Shown here one piece after another: positions 1 to 8,173 of a stretch of 64,000 nucleotides of DNA (position 1 is the first letter of the stretch; each line of letters opens with the position of its first letter). A model generated the notes under the pieces. It did not search any database, was not told the origin of the DNA, and was given only the letters and a program-made list of their open reading frames with translations. Source of the stretch: DASSQJ01 sp963730165 (lineage in GTDB: Bacteria; Actinomycetota; Actinomycetes; Actinomycetales; Dermatophilaceae); contig CAVSQS010000003.1 of assembly GCA_963730165.1 (NCBI GenBank), positions 62,001 to 126,000 of the forward strand, read 5' to 3'. The position numbers and the translations under genes were made by a program.

Positions 1-808
1 GCTCGCGGATCCAGTCCCAGACCGCGGCCGCGCCTCGGGACGCGACGTCGTCCAGCGACAGGTCCGGAACCGCGGTGTCGGAACCGAGCCCGAGCATGTC
101 GAGCACGTGCCCGAGCCGGACGGCGGCGTCGGCGCTGGCCGAGTGCGTGGCGGCGACGACGAGGCCGGTGAGCAGCTCGAGGACGTCGGCACCGAGGTCG
201 CCGTCGGACGTGTCGAGCGTGACGTCGCCTGCCGAACCACCGGGGGGTAGCTCGAGAGTGACCTTCAGCGAGGGGTCGCTGCCGTCGGTGGGGACGGCGA
301 GTGCAACCCGGACCGCCTCGACGGGGAAGGGCGTGGACGCGAGCGACGTGCCGAGGTCGAGGCCGAAGTCGACGGTGATCGTGCCCCGGGGCCGGGAGAC
401 GGCCACCTCGATCGGGCCGCTGCTCTGGACCTCGATCAGCGGTATCAGGATGCGCAGATCGAGGGGGGGCGAGTCGTTGGTCCGAAGCAGCCCTCCCACG
501 CCGACCACGACGACGTCGGTGGCGGTTTCGACGACCAGGTAGATGCCCGAGTCGCCGCGGTCGGGCGTGGCCAGGGGCACCCATCGACGGCCCTCGGAGT
601 CGGCCTCGGCGCCGTTCTGCCCGTCGATGACAGAGTCGAGGAGTCTGAGCACGGCGTCGCGCTGGGTGGTGTTGCGCAGCATCCCGCCGATGGCGGCGCC
701 GGGGTCCGTGAACCAGTCACCGTTCAGAGACCCGTCGGGGTTGGTGATGCCGACGGCGAGGCCGAGGTCGGCCAGCTCCGCGGGCAGCTCGGTGTCGGTC
801 AGCGCCAT
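1..808 (-). CDS. hypothetical protein, 3' end cut by window edge
   Basis: An open frame runs from an ATG at 808 to the left edge with no stop, giving at least 269 residues. The protein begins MALTDTELPAELADLGLAVG and continues with alternating hydrophobic and polar stretches that look beta-rich. There is no signal peptide and no clear membrane segment. It starts inside the end of the upstream gene (overlap 799-808), so translational coupling is likely and the two probably act together. I do not recognise the family. The full protein could be very long, and the missing C-terminus would be needed to classify it. Confidence 0.7.
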   Translation of the reverse strand, partial: MALTDTELPAELADLGLAVGITNPDGSLNGDWFTDPGAAIGGMLRNTTQRDAVLRLLDSVIDGQNGAEADSEGRRWVPLATPDRGDSGIYLVVETATDVVVVGVGGLLRTNDSPPLDLRILIPLIEVQSSGPIEVAVSRPRGTITVDFGLDLGTSLASTPFPVEAVRVALAVPTDGSDPSLKVTLELPPGGSAGDVTLDTSDGDLGADVLELLTGLVVAATHSASADAAVRLGHVLDMLGLGSDTAVPDLSLDDVASRGAAAVWDWIRE

Positions 809-1521
809 CCCGGCCCCGCTGAGCGACGACGTTGCAGCAGCGTGGTGGCCCGGGCGACGACGGTCAGGCCGGCGTCGGTGGCCCGGAGCGCCGCGGGCCG
901 CAACGGTTCACCGAGTCGGTCGTTTCCCAGGCCGGCGGCGACGGTGGTGGCGACGTCGAGCAGCGCTCGCCACGCCGTTGCGGCGACGGCCTCGCCCCAC
1001 AGCTGGGCCAGCCGGAGGTTCCCTTGGGGAAGTAGCGACACCGCCGCGACCAGACCGGCCTCGGACCGGCCGTCACCGACCCGAAGCGGAACCGTCAGCT
1101 CGGCAGCACCGGTCTCCTCAGACTCCAAGGTGATGCCGACGGCCACGACGCCATCCCCTGTTCCGGCGCGGGTCCTGTTGAGCAGTGCCAGCACCTCGCC
1201 GCCGGGCCCGGTCCACACGACCCGCCCGCCCGGGGCCGACGCAGCGCGGCGCACCAGGGCGCTGAGGCGCCGGGGCTCGATCGTGATCGGCGGAAGCACC
1301 GTGCCCGGCTCGATCTTCCATGCGTCGGGCCGATGTCGGTCGACGATCGGCCCGACGCGCTCCATCAGCGCTGGATCGGCGACGACGTCCAGCGGGGAGC
1401 GGTCGAAGGGCGGCCGTGCCGGGGGGGCGATCCGGTCGAGCCGCCAGGCCACGCCCGGGTCGACCTCGACCGGATCGTGAGCCCCAGCGCGGGATGGGCG
1501 GGGCAGGCGGTTTGGCGACAT
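799..1521 (-). CDS. hypothetical protein, 240 aa, coupled to the next gene
   Basis: The start is set at the ATG at 1521 because a strong GGAGG-type ribosome site lies about five bases before it; a longer frame from 1566 lacks this. The protein begins MSPNRLPRPSRAGAHDPVEV. It has a proline/arginine-rich first quarter and then a predicted mixed alpha/beta region, with no signal peptide or membrane segment. Its stop at 799-801 lies inside the start of the following gene, so the pair forms a coupled operon. No family is recognised. The gene borders the decayed zone to its right but is itself uninterrupted. Confidence 0.7.
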   Translation of the reverse strand: MSPNRLPRPSRAGAHDPVEVDPGVAWRLDRIAPPARPPFDRSPLDVVADPALMERVGPIVDRHRPDAWKIEPGTVLPPITIEPRRLSALVRRAASAPGGRVVWTGPGGEVLALLNRTRAGTGDGVVAVGITLESEETGAAELTVPLRVGDGRSEAGLVAAVSLLPQGNLRLAQLWGEAVAATAWRALLDVATTVAAGLGNDRLGEPLRPAALRATDAGLTVVARATTLLQRRRSAGPGWR

Positions 1522-1589
1522 GCGCTCCCCCTCCCTGGGGACCGTCCGGGGCGAGCCCGCGGCCACGATGCCGAATGACGACTCCCGCC

Positions 1590-1618
1590 ACGATAGGAGA
1601 GCCGACGGCCTCCGTCCA
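1590..1618 (-). promoter_or_regulatory. predicted promoter of the 240-aa gene
   Basis: Minus-strand TATCGT (1590-1595) and TGGACG (1613-1618) sit 17 bases apart, which is the spacing of a housekeeping sigma promoter. They are about 70 bases before the ATG at 1521. This is sequence inference only. Confidence 0.4.
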
Positions 1619-1714
1619 CCGGAGGGCGGTGGCCGGGGGCGACTCCCTTTCGCGACGTGGTTTCGCGGCTGCTGCTGCGTCGGTCGAGCCCGGGGGGCCT
1701 CGCGCCGCGGCGGG

Positions 1715-2262
1715 TCAGGGCCCGTCGATCGTCAGGCGCACTCCGGTCTCGCGCTCGGACACCGACCACAGCGTCGCGATCGCCTCGTCGTTCCCGCGAC
1801 GCAGGACCGGCAGGCGTACCGCCGGGCCGTTGTTCCCGAAGCGGGGCCTGTAGAACTCCCCGCCCCTGGCGCGGGGGTCGGTGGCGGCCCGGATCTGCGG
1901 CATGGCGCCGCGGTCGACCTCCATCCCCGTGTGCGCCGCCAGCCAGGCGAAGAAGGGACCCAATCCACCCACCACCGCCCTCGGCGACCGTCGTGGTCTG
2001 CAGGTCGCTGTGCGACAGGCCGGGGTGCGCGACGAGGCTCTGCGCCGCCACCCCCGCCCGCTCGAACTCCTGCTGAAGGCCGAGTCCGAAGTGGTAGTTG
2101 GCCAGCTTGGACTGGCCGTAGGCGCGCCACGGGTCGTAGCCGGCCGTGCAGGTGCGGGTTGCCCGGGTCCAGGGGCCGGCCGAAGTGGTGGGCGGTGGAC
2201 GTAACGCTGACGACCCGGGCCGACGAGGCGGCGAGCAGCGCCGGCATGAGGAGGGCGGCTGC
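1715..2262 (-). pseudogene. short-chain dehydrogenase/reductase remnant (frameshifted, 5' truncated)
   Basis: Three successive reading frames each encode consecutive parts of one SDR. The first reads ALLMPALLAASSARVVSVTS, the second carries the catalytic YxxxK motif (YGQSKLANYHFG), and the third holds the C-terminal part with MPQIRAATDP and the final ISERETG-like helix. An extra C near 2165 and a second shift near 1975 break the frame. The N-terminal NAD-binding Rossmann half (GxxxGxG) is missing altogether. The sequence instead joins an excisionase-like fragment on the opposite strand near 2260. The gene is therefore both truncated and frameshifted and cannot make an enzyme. Confidence 0.75.
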
Positions 2263-2431
2263 AGCTCGAACTGGGGTGAGCGTTCGGACGCTGCGTCGTC
2301 GAATCGCAGAGGGGCAGCTGCGCGCCTACCGCAGCGGTTCTCGCATCATCAGACTTGACCCCAAGGACGTCGACGGGCTCTTGGTGCCCATGGTCACGGT
2401 CGCCACCGTCGGCCGTGTCGATCGGCCGTGA
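2258..2431 (+). pseudogene. excisionase-like helix-turn-helix fragment
   Basis: The frame encodes TGVSVRTLRRRIAEGQLRAY followed by a basic wing and DPKDVDGLLVPM. This matches the MerR-like winged HTH of actinobacterial excisionases and DNA-binding domain proteins that sit next to integrases. The usual N-terminal start is absent, because the frame opens directly out of the SDR remnant. No integrase follows. A GTG at 2276 could start a very short product. It is best read as the leftover of an integrative element that deleted half of the SDR gene. Confidence 0.5.
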
Positions 2432-3118
2432 TGGGGCCCCCGGTCCGCCCCTCAAAGCTTCAGCGGCGTGTGTCATCCCCATGTCGATGACGGCACTCAC
2501 CAAGGCGCCGCGGGAGCTAGAGGATCTACGAGTCCTGGGGTCACGCGCCCTCCCCGCGATCCTCGACAGATCCGGCCGGTCGAGCCTGCGTCGCGCAGGG
2601 TGCCCGGCAGGCGCATGGCTGGTGGGCCATCAGGGGGCGCCCAGTGGGCTTCAGAACGCATCAGGAGGGCCTCGATCGGCGTGACGACACTCGGCCCAGC
2701 GACCGTGCTGCAACCTGTCACAGGACTGACACACGTCCAGCGGCCGATTCAAAGAGGCAGGTCAGAGACCTGTAGGCGAGATTACTGCCACCTCCACCAC
2801 CATGGTTCGCTCCCACGCTGTTCAGTCCACAGAACACGCCTGACCTGCACAGATCAGCAGGTCAGGCGTTTCTTGTGAAGCGGATGCTCGTGGCCATCCT
2901 GGACTCGTGATGCCAGGCCACCCCCGCTCGGTGGGGCGGGTGATCGCCGCGATCGTCCGCGACCTCGACGCCCTGCACGGCATCAACGCCCGGCCCGCCA
3001 CCGGCGCCGACCTCAGCTTCACCCGGCATGAGACGACCACGGCCAAGACGATCGACCCAGTACTGGCCGGCGGGCTCCGCCGCGAGTCCGAGCAGGCCAA
3101 GGACCAGCCCCACTCCGC
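2432..3118. other. 687-bp stretch without a recognisable gene
   Basis: No frame here shows a recognisable protein or a plausible start with a ribosome site. The one clear element is a terminator hairpin at 2836-2869. A short open frame from about 2907 (beginning MMPGHPRSVGRVIAAIVRDL) looks coding-like for some 50 residues but resembles nothing known to me. It then degrades where another frame takes over at about 3120. Confidence 0.5.
2836..2869 (+). terminator. hairpin terminator with U-rich tail
   Basis: A perfect 13-bp inverted repeat (2836-2848 and 2857-2869) encloses an 8-base loop and is followed by TTCTTG. A T-rich tail is uncommon among the other hairpins in this window, which lack one. 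This may mark the end of the vanished foreign gene module. Confidence 0.7.
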
Positions 3119-3283
3119 CGAACACCCGGACGTCGACCGAACCGGGACACGGTGTACTCGGTACGGCTCAGCGCTGAGAAGGAGGCCGAGGTCCAGCGCG
3201 TCGCCGCCGCCAGACGCATCCCCGCCTCAACGCTCGTCGGCTCCTGGATCCTCGAACGACTCGCCCACGAACGCTCCGCCTGA
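3119..3283 (+). pseudogene. ribbon-helix-helix / antitoxin-like C-terminal fragment
   Basis: One frame ending in TGA at 3281-3283 encodes TVYSVRLSAEKEAEVQRVAA and then a helix ending ILERLAHERSA. This is the beta strand plus two helices typical of CopG/RHH-type antitoxins. No ATG precedes it in frame; the only possible start is a GTG just before the strand. The open frame immediately upstream is in a different phase. It is probably the 3' end of a broken antitoxin gene, and no toxin partner is visible. The similarity is by eye only. Confidence 0.4.
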
Positions 3284-3354
3284 CCCAGCCCCGTCCACCG
3301 CCCGTTCCCGGCCCCCGTCGACACCGGCGGACCCCGCGCACCGTCGTGGGCTGG

Positions 3355-3360
3355 TTGGAT
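3355..3360 (+). promoter_or_regulatory. -10-like hexamer for leaderless carboxylesterase start
   Basis: TTGGAT lies six bases before the ATG at 3367. This is the same geometry as at many intact genes in this window and favours 3367 over the in-frame ATG at 3346. Confidence 0.3.
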
Positions 3361-3366
3361 GCACCA

Positions 3367-4840
3367 ATGGATCCCGTCGTGCGTGTCACCGGTGGCCTGG
3401 TCCGCGGCTCGAGCCGAGAGAGCGTCAGCTCCTTCCTCGGTATCCCCTATGCCGGACCCGCCGTCGGGGAGGACCGGTACCGATTGCCGCAGCCTGTGGT
3501 GCCGTGGGATGGAGAGCGGGACGCGAGCGCCCCGGGGCCGACCGCGGCCCAGGCGCCCTACCCGCCGCCCATGGACACCGTGCTTCCCAGCTCGGTGGCT
3601 CCGGGTGACGACTACCTGAACGTGAGCGTCTGGGCCCCGGCCGAGGGCAGCGGCCACCCGGTCATGGTGTGGCTCCCCGGGGGCGCCTTCGTGCGGGGCG
3701 CGAATTCCGTGCCCATCTATGACGGGTCGTCGTTCGCCCGCGACGGCATCGTGATCGTGGCGGTCAACTACCGGCTCGGCGTCCCCGGGTTCGCCGTCCT
3801 CGACGGCGCTCCGACCAACCTCGGTCTCCGCGACCAGATCACGGCCCTGGAATGGGTCCACGAGAACGTGGCCGCATTCGGCGGCGATCCCGGACGACGT
3901 CACCCTGTTCGGCGAGTCCGCGGGCGGGATGAGCGTCGCGACGCTGATGGCCTGCCCCGCAGCGGAGGGACTCTTCCACCGTGCCGTCATCCAGAGCGGA
4001 GGCGGGACGGCCGTCTGTGCGCTGGAGGACGCCCGCCGGGTGGGTGCCGAGGTCGCGGCCCACCTCGGCGTGCCGGCGACGGCCGAAGCCCTCGCCGCCC
4101 TCGATCCCGAGGTGGTCACCGCGGCACAGTCCGCCGTGGCCCTGGCGGTCCAGGCCGACCCCGACCCGCAGCGCTGGGGCGCAACCGTCCTCGAGGGCGG
4201 GCTGGGCATCATGACCCTCTTCCCCGTCATCGACGGCGAGCTGGTCCCTGACGTCCCCCTGGCGCGCATCGCACAGGGGGCGGCCGCGGCGGTGCCGCTC
4301 CTCATCGGCACGACGCGGGAGGAGTTCCGGCTCTTCCTCGTGCCCACCGGCGTCGCCGCCTCGGTGACCTCGCAGGCGCTGCCGTTGTTGGCCGCTCGCT
4401 ACGGCTGGCCGGCCAGCGCCGTGGAGACCTACGCCGCCAACCGTCCGGGCGCCTCACCGGGAGACATCGCCTGTGCCATCCTCACGGACGCTGCGTTCCG
4501 GGCGCCGTCGGCGCGCCTGGCCGCCGCCCAGCACGCCGCGGGCGGCACGGTGCATGCCTACGAGTTCGCCTGGCCGACGCCCGTCCAAGCCCTGGGGGCC
4601 TGCCATGCCCTCGAGCTCGCCTTCGTGTTCGACACCCTCGCCGAGGCTACGGCCATGGTCGGCGAGACCGCCCCGCAGCACCTCGCCGACGAGGTGCACC
4701 GGGCCTGGGTCGCCTTCGCACGGGACGGCGAGCCGGGGTGGCGCGCCTGGACGCCGGATGAGCGGTCCGTCATGGTCTTCGACACCACGTCCGAGCTGAC
4801 GAACGCACCCCGCGACGCCGAGCTGGCGATCTGGGACTGA
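3367..4840 (+). pseudogene. type B carboxylesterase, frameshifted
   Basis: This is a carboxylesterase/lipase of the alpha/beta-hydrolase fold (PnbA/cholinesterase family), which would hydrolyse carboxylic esters. The first frame carries FLGIPYAGPAVGEDRYRLPQ, the oxyanion region VMVWLPGGAFVRG, and VNYRLGVPGF. The second frame carries the nucleophile elbow GESAG, QSGGG, and the catalytic-His region CHALELAFVF. One surplus C in the run near 3890 separates them, just before the serine. Repairing it gives about 490 residues, the normal family length. As read, the protein stops being an esterase before its nucleophile. A sequencing indel is possible, but neighbouring genes are broken too. Confidence 0.8.
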
Positions 4841-4991
4841 GCCCTCCACGACCGACGGTTGCCGAAGGTCTGCCCACGTCTGGCGCATCGTCTGCGAACA
4901 CCGTCGGGTCCGCGTGACGCGGTCGGCGGCGTTGCCCGCCATCGGACCGCGCGGGTCGGCAGATGGCCTCACCCGCTGCGATGATCGACCG

Positions 4992-5444
4992 ATGAGCCCG
5001 GAGAGTGAGTCCACGGACCCGGCCGCCGCCCGTCGCCGCCAGGCGCGGACGAACGCCGAGTACCACCGCGCGGCCGCAGCGCGGGCCGCAGCGGCCGAGG
5101 CGCGGCGGACGGCCCCGATGGTGGCGGGCTTCGCCGAGGCGATGCGGTCGGCGGGGGTCGAGCCCACCCGGCTGCGGGCACGCCCCTACAGCGGCGGCGG
5201 GAGCCTGCGCACCGACGTCGTCGGCTGGTACGTGCGGCGGGACCGTCGCGTTGCCGTCGGCACGGACGGCCGCTGGTACGTCCTCGTCGTGGCGCCCAGC
5301 CTGCGCGGACGGTTGGCCGGCGTCCACGTGGAGCCCAGTGACGCCCCCCTCCAGGTCGGAGCGGGTGGCCGGGACGGTGACTCGGTGGCCCTGGACGTCC
5401 TGCTCCGGCTGCGGCTGGAGGCCGGGGCGGACTTCCCGTCCTGA
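4992..5444 (+). CDS. hypothetical protein, 150 aa
   Basis: The start is placed at the ATG at 4992 (MSPESESTDPAAARRRQART), because the upstream extension in the same frame looks non-coding. Residues 10-45 form a long, charged, alanine/arginine-rich helix. The remainder is a small beta-rich domain (VVGWYVRRDRRVAVGTDGRW, YVLVVAPSLRGRLAGVHVEP) and ends LEAGADFPS. There is no signal peptide or membrane segment. It is one of the few uninterrupted frames in the decayed zone, so it may be a surviving native gene. The function is unknown. Confidence 0.6.
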   Translation: MSPESESTDPAAARRRQARTNAEYHRAAAARAAAAEARRTAPMVAGFAEAMRSAGVEPTRLRARPYSGGGSLRTDVVGWYVRRDRRVAVGTDGRWYVLVVAPSLRGRLAGVHVEPSDAPLQVGAGGRDGDSVALDVLLRLRLEAGADFPS

Positions 5445-5562
5445 CGGCCACCACCTGCCGTCGAGCGCGTCTGTACGCCGAAAGCGAAGGTGACGCAGCG
5501 TCGGGTTCAGTGACGTTGCCGGCCTGACGATCGATTCGCCGCCACCGCCGGGTGCTCGGCCT

Positions 5563-5957
5563 TCAGGTCAGCTGCGAGATCTCGAAGAGGTGACCGTCCG
5601 GGTCACGGAAGAACGCCCGGATCTCACCACCACGGTCGACAGGTGCGGCCAGGAACTGGGCGCCCCGTTCGCTGAGCAGCTCGTGGGTCCGTCGACAGTC
5701 ATCGACCCGGAAGATGATCTGACCGCTGACCCGATCGGGACCATCGGTCACGGCCAACGTGACGCTCGGCTTGTCCGGGCTCGGTCCGCCCCCGGTCACC
5801 AGCAGCAGCCAGTCCCGAGCAGATCCAGCACCACCGATGTCCGCCCGTACTCGCCGTGGACCGAGGCATCCAGCACATCGACGTACCAGTCACGGCTGAC
5901 TGCCGCATCGGCCACGACCAGCATGTGGGTCATCGCCCGCGCTTCGAAGCGGTCCAC
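5563..5957 (-). pseudogene. VOC (glyoxalase/bleomycin-resistance fold) protein, frameshifted
   Basis: The N-terminal frame reads FEARAMTHMLVVADAAVSRD and WYVDVLDASVHGEYG and then hits a stop. The second frame continues WLLLVTGGGPSPDKPSVTLA and ends with the metal-site region FRDPDGHLFEISQL. Adding one G to the GGG near 5813 joins them into a normal single-module VOC protein of about 130 residues. The start could be the GTG at 5957 or the ATG at 5933. The GTG lies in the 23-bp tandem duplication annotated separately. VOC proteins are metal-dependent lyases, dioxygenases or resistance proteins, and the substrate cannot be told from sequence. Confidence 0.7.
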
Positions 5958-5983
5958 GCCCGCGCTTCGAAGCGGTCCACGCC
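5934..5983. repeat. 23-bp tandem duplication with internal palindrome
   Basis: A 23-bp unit is repeated just over twice with no mismatch. Each copy holds the 12-bp palindrome CGCTTCGAAGCG. On the minus strand the inner copy encodes the VOC N-terminus (VDRFEARA). The outer copy is out of frame, since 23 is not a multiple of three. It is probably a replication-slippage duplication at the gene start. Two copies are too few for an array. Confidence 0.85.
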
Positions 5984-6389
5984 AGGCAGCGTATCCGCGC
6001 GCTCAATCCGGGTGAGGGCCGAGATCGCTTGGGGAGCGTTCGGAGGGCTCCGCTCGCCCGGATGACGGAACGCATCGTGGGCGTGGGGCTACCGGCCCCC
6101 TCGAGCGCAGCGGAGGCCGTCCCATCGATCGGCTACACGGTGGAGCACTTCTCGGCGTCTTCCCAACTGGGGTACGTGCGGTTTGTGCCATCGGACAGGG
6201 GGCCAGATGCCACGCAGACCGTCTGGGGCGTGAAGTGGACGCCATCTCTCGCAGGGCGGCCGCACCCTGATGCACGGCACCCAGCCGGCTCCGGGGCCTC
6301 GCCGTCCACGGGTTGTGCCATCCCGACCACCCCAGTGCGGTGAGCGGAGCGAGGAGCAGCTGTTCGGTGCCGTCTGCCAGCAGGCGTGG
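5984..6389. other. about 400 bp without a recognisable gene
   Basis: No frame shows conserved motifs or a convincing start. A plus-strand frame from about 6029 stays open but resembles no protein I know. I see no hairpin or tRNA here. Confidence 0.45.
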
Positions 6390-6895
6390 TTGGGCGATGA
6401 GGAGCAGGTCTCGAAGCCCGGGGCCTCCGCGGCCGAGGGCGACCAGCTGCGCCGGCCCTTCCTCGAGGTCTCCGGCGCGCAGCAGGTGCTACGTCACGAC
6501 AGCGGCAACCCCGCCCAGTTGGCGGCCGACCTACGTGAGCTCGTCGAGAGCGGGGTTGCCGCGAGCCCCACCGACTCCGGGCGGCTGACGTGCCGGGCCT
6601 GGTGGAACCGCTCACCGAGCGAGACCTGGCGTGTTGTCCTACCTTCCCCCGGCGGATCAAGCGGCGAGACATCGCCGCTGAGCTCCCCATCACGTTGAAC
6701 ACCCTGAAGACCCACCTCGCCAGCATCTACCGCAAGCTCGGTGTCTCCGACCGTGACGAGGCCGCCGCCCGGGCTGCCGGACTGGGCCTCATCTGGTCGG
6801 GCGCGACGGTACCCGGAACGCGACCAGGGATTCCGCAAGGCTTGGTTCCGCAACGATCTGACCGGGCGGCCGACCACCGACTGGAGCGCCGATGA
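6390..6895 (+). pseudogene. LuxR/MalT-type regulator, C-terminal remnant with several frameshifts
   Basis: The remnant of the tandem-repeat/HTH end of a large ATP-dependent LuxR regulator is spread over three frames. One frame gives GDQLRRPFLEVSGAQQVLRH, typical just before the linker. A second briefly gives VLSYLPP. A third gives the HTH itself: VEPLTERDLA, then RIKRRDIAAELPITLNTLKT and SIYRKLGVSDRDEAAARA. The whole N-terminal ATPase is absent. At least two indels lie within 60 bp around 6630-6680, so this is true decay rather than a single read error. Confidence 0.7.
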
Positions 6896-6970
6896 GCTGC
6901 AGAAACACCGAGGATGAGGTCGCGATGGAGTGTTCTGCGGCGCGTGTCCGCGGGCCTTGCGAACCGCCGC

Positions 6971-7012
6971 GGATCAGAAGGTCGGTGTTCGAATCCCTTC
7001 GGGCGTGCTCCC
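6971..7012 (+). other. tRNA 3'-half-like sequence (possible attachment-site remnant)
   Basis: The stretch GATCAGAAGGTC plus a T-loop-like GTTCGAATCC resembles the anticodon-to-3' half of an actinobacterial tRNA. The T stem does not pair (CGGTG against CCCTT) and no 5' half is present. It is not a functional tRNA. Its position at the right border of the decayed zone fits an old tRNA-type integration site. Confidence 0.3.
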
Positions 7013-7272
7013 TCGTTGAGACAGAGGAACGACCCCCGACCAGGTGGGAGGGGGAGTGGGCCGCAGATCCCGGCGCGCTCCAGTCGCCGTCACGACGCCT
7101 CGCGTCGTGACCGTGGTGCCAACCGTCGCACCACTGACCTGCCTGCGGAGAACGACCCGACAAGCCGGTTCAGAGCCACCTGGGGGAAGTTCCCGCAACT
7201 CCACCACGTGCTCACTCCCACGACGTCCGCCCCGGCCCGGTCCGCACCACCCCGCGAGCCGGGCCGGGGTGT

Positions 7273-7278
7273 TTGAAT
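7273..7278 (+). promoter_or_regulatory. -10-like hexamer for the PAP2 gene
   Basis: TTGAAT lies seven bases before the ATG at 7286. It overlaps the in-frame ATG at 7277, which is therefore probably not the start. The same TTGAAT-spacer-ATG pattern precedes the malic enzyme gene at 12261. Confidence 0.35.
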
Positions 7279-7285
7279 GCTCACG

Positions 7286-8119
7286 ATGCCCTCTCCCGAC
7301 CGCCACCCCGGGCCCGCTCGCTCTGCCCCGCGGCGCGACGAGGAGCACATCGGGGGCCGTGATCTCGGGGACTGGCCGACCCGCGCGGGGCGGGCGCTCG
7401 TCGCGGGCGTCGCTCGGCTCGCGACGCCGCTCTCGCGCGCGGCGGGCTGGAGCCGGGACAACCTCGCCCTCGTCGTCACCGTCCTGCTCGGCGGTGCCGT
7501 GGTGCTGTCGGTCGACCTGCTCGCGGCTCGGGTCTACGACGCCGTCTCCGAGCAGGAGGGCCTGCAGACTCTCGACCGGCCGGTCCTCGACGCCGCCGTC
7601 GGCCTGCGCACCCCCACGCGCGACGCCCTCGTCAACGCGTTCACCCAGCTCGGCGGCATCGTCGGCATGAGCGTCCTGGCGCTGGTGCTCACCCTCGTGC
7701 TCGCCGTGGCCCGCCGGTCGTGGACTCCCGTGCTCCTCATGTCGGTCGCCGCCGCGGGCTCGGTGCTCATGACGGTGGCCGGCAAGGACCTCATCGGGCG
7801 TTCGCGCCCGCCGAGCACGCTCGCCGTGCCGCCGCTGGAGACCTCGCCGTCCTTCCCCTCCGGGCACACCCTCAACGCGACGGTGCTCGTCGGCATGCTC
7901 GCCTACCTCGCGCTGCTCGGTACGGCCCGCGTCTGGCTCCGGTGGTGCGTCGTGGTCGGCGCGGTCCTCTTCGTCCTCGCGATGGGGCTCTCCCGCGTCT
8001 ACCTCGGCCACCACTGGCTGACCGATGTCATCGCCGGCTGGCTGCTCGGGCTCGGCTGGCTCGCGACCGTGGTCACCGGCCACCGGGTCCGCACGACGAT
8101 GCGCCGGTCGCCGGGGTGA
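7286..8119 (+). CDS. PAP2-family membrane phosphatase
   Basis: This is a 277-residue integral membrane phosphatase of the PAP2 superfamily, which removes phosphate from lipid phosphates such as phosphatidic acid or undecaprenyl pyrophosphate. After a charged cytoplasmic N-terminus of about 60 residues come hydrophobic segments. The three PAP2 signatures follow in order: KDLIGRSRP, then SFPSGHTLNA, then SRVYLGHHWLTDVIAGWLLG with its catalytic His. Substrate specificity cannot be assigned. A start at 7286 is preferred because a -10-like TTGAAT lies seven bases ahead. It is convergent with ppdK and separated by a strong shared terminator hairpin. It is the first intact gene to the right of the decayed zone. 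Confidence 0.9.
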   Translation: MPSPDRHPGPARSAPRRDEEHIGGRDLGDWPTRAGRALVAGVARLATPLSRAAGWSRDNLALVVTVLLGGAVVLSVDLLAARVYDAVSEQEGLQTLDRPVLDAAVGLRTPTRDALVNAFTQLGGIVGMSVLALVLTLVLAVARRSWTPVLLMSVAAAGSVLMTVAGKDLIGRSRPPSTLAVPPLETSPSFPSGHTLNATVLVGMLAYLALLGTARVWLRWCVVVGAVLFVLAMGLSRVYLGHHWLTDVIAGWLLGLGWLATVVTGHRVRTTMRRSPG

Positions 8120-8164
8120 CGCCGCGACGGGGTGGCCGTCCCGGCGGCCACCCCGTCGCGGCGT
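8119..8164. terminator. bidirectional hairpin terminator
   Basis: Two 20-bp arms (8119-8138 and 8145-8164) are perfectly complementary around a 6-base loop. They lie between the convergent PAP2 and ppdK genes. There is no T-tract, as is usual in high-GC actinobacteria. Confidence 0.85.
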
Positions 8165-8173
8165 GCGTCGAGG

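Noticed and set aside
5934..5983. Possible start of a CRISPR array
   Set aside because: There are only two tandem copies with no spacers, and no cas gene is in the window.
6971..7012. A complete tRNA gene
   Set aside because: The T stem does not pair and no acceptor 5' half or D arm precedes it, so it is only listed as a tRNA-like scrap.
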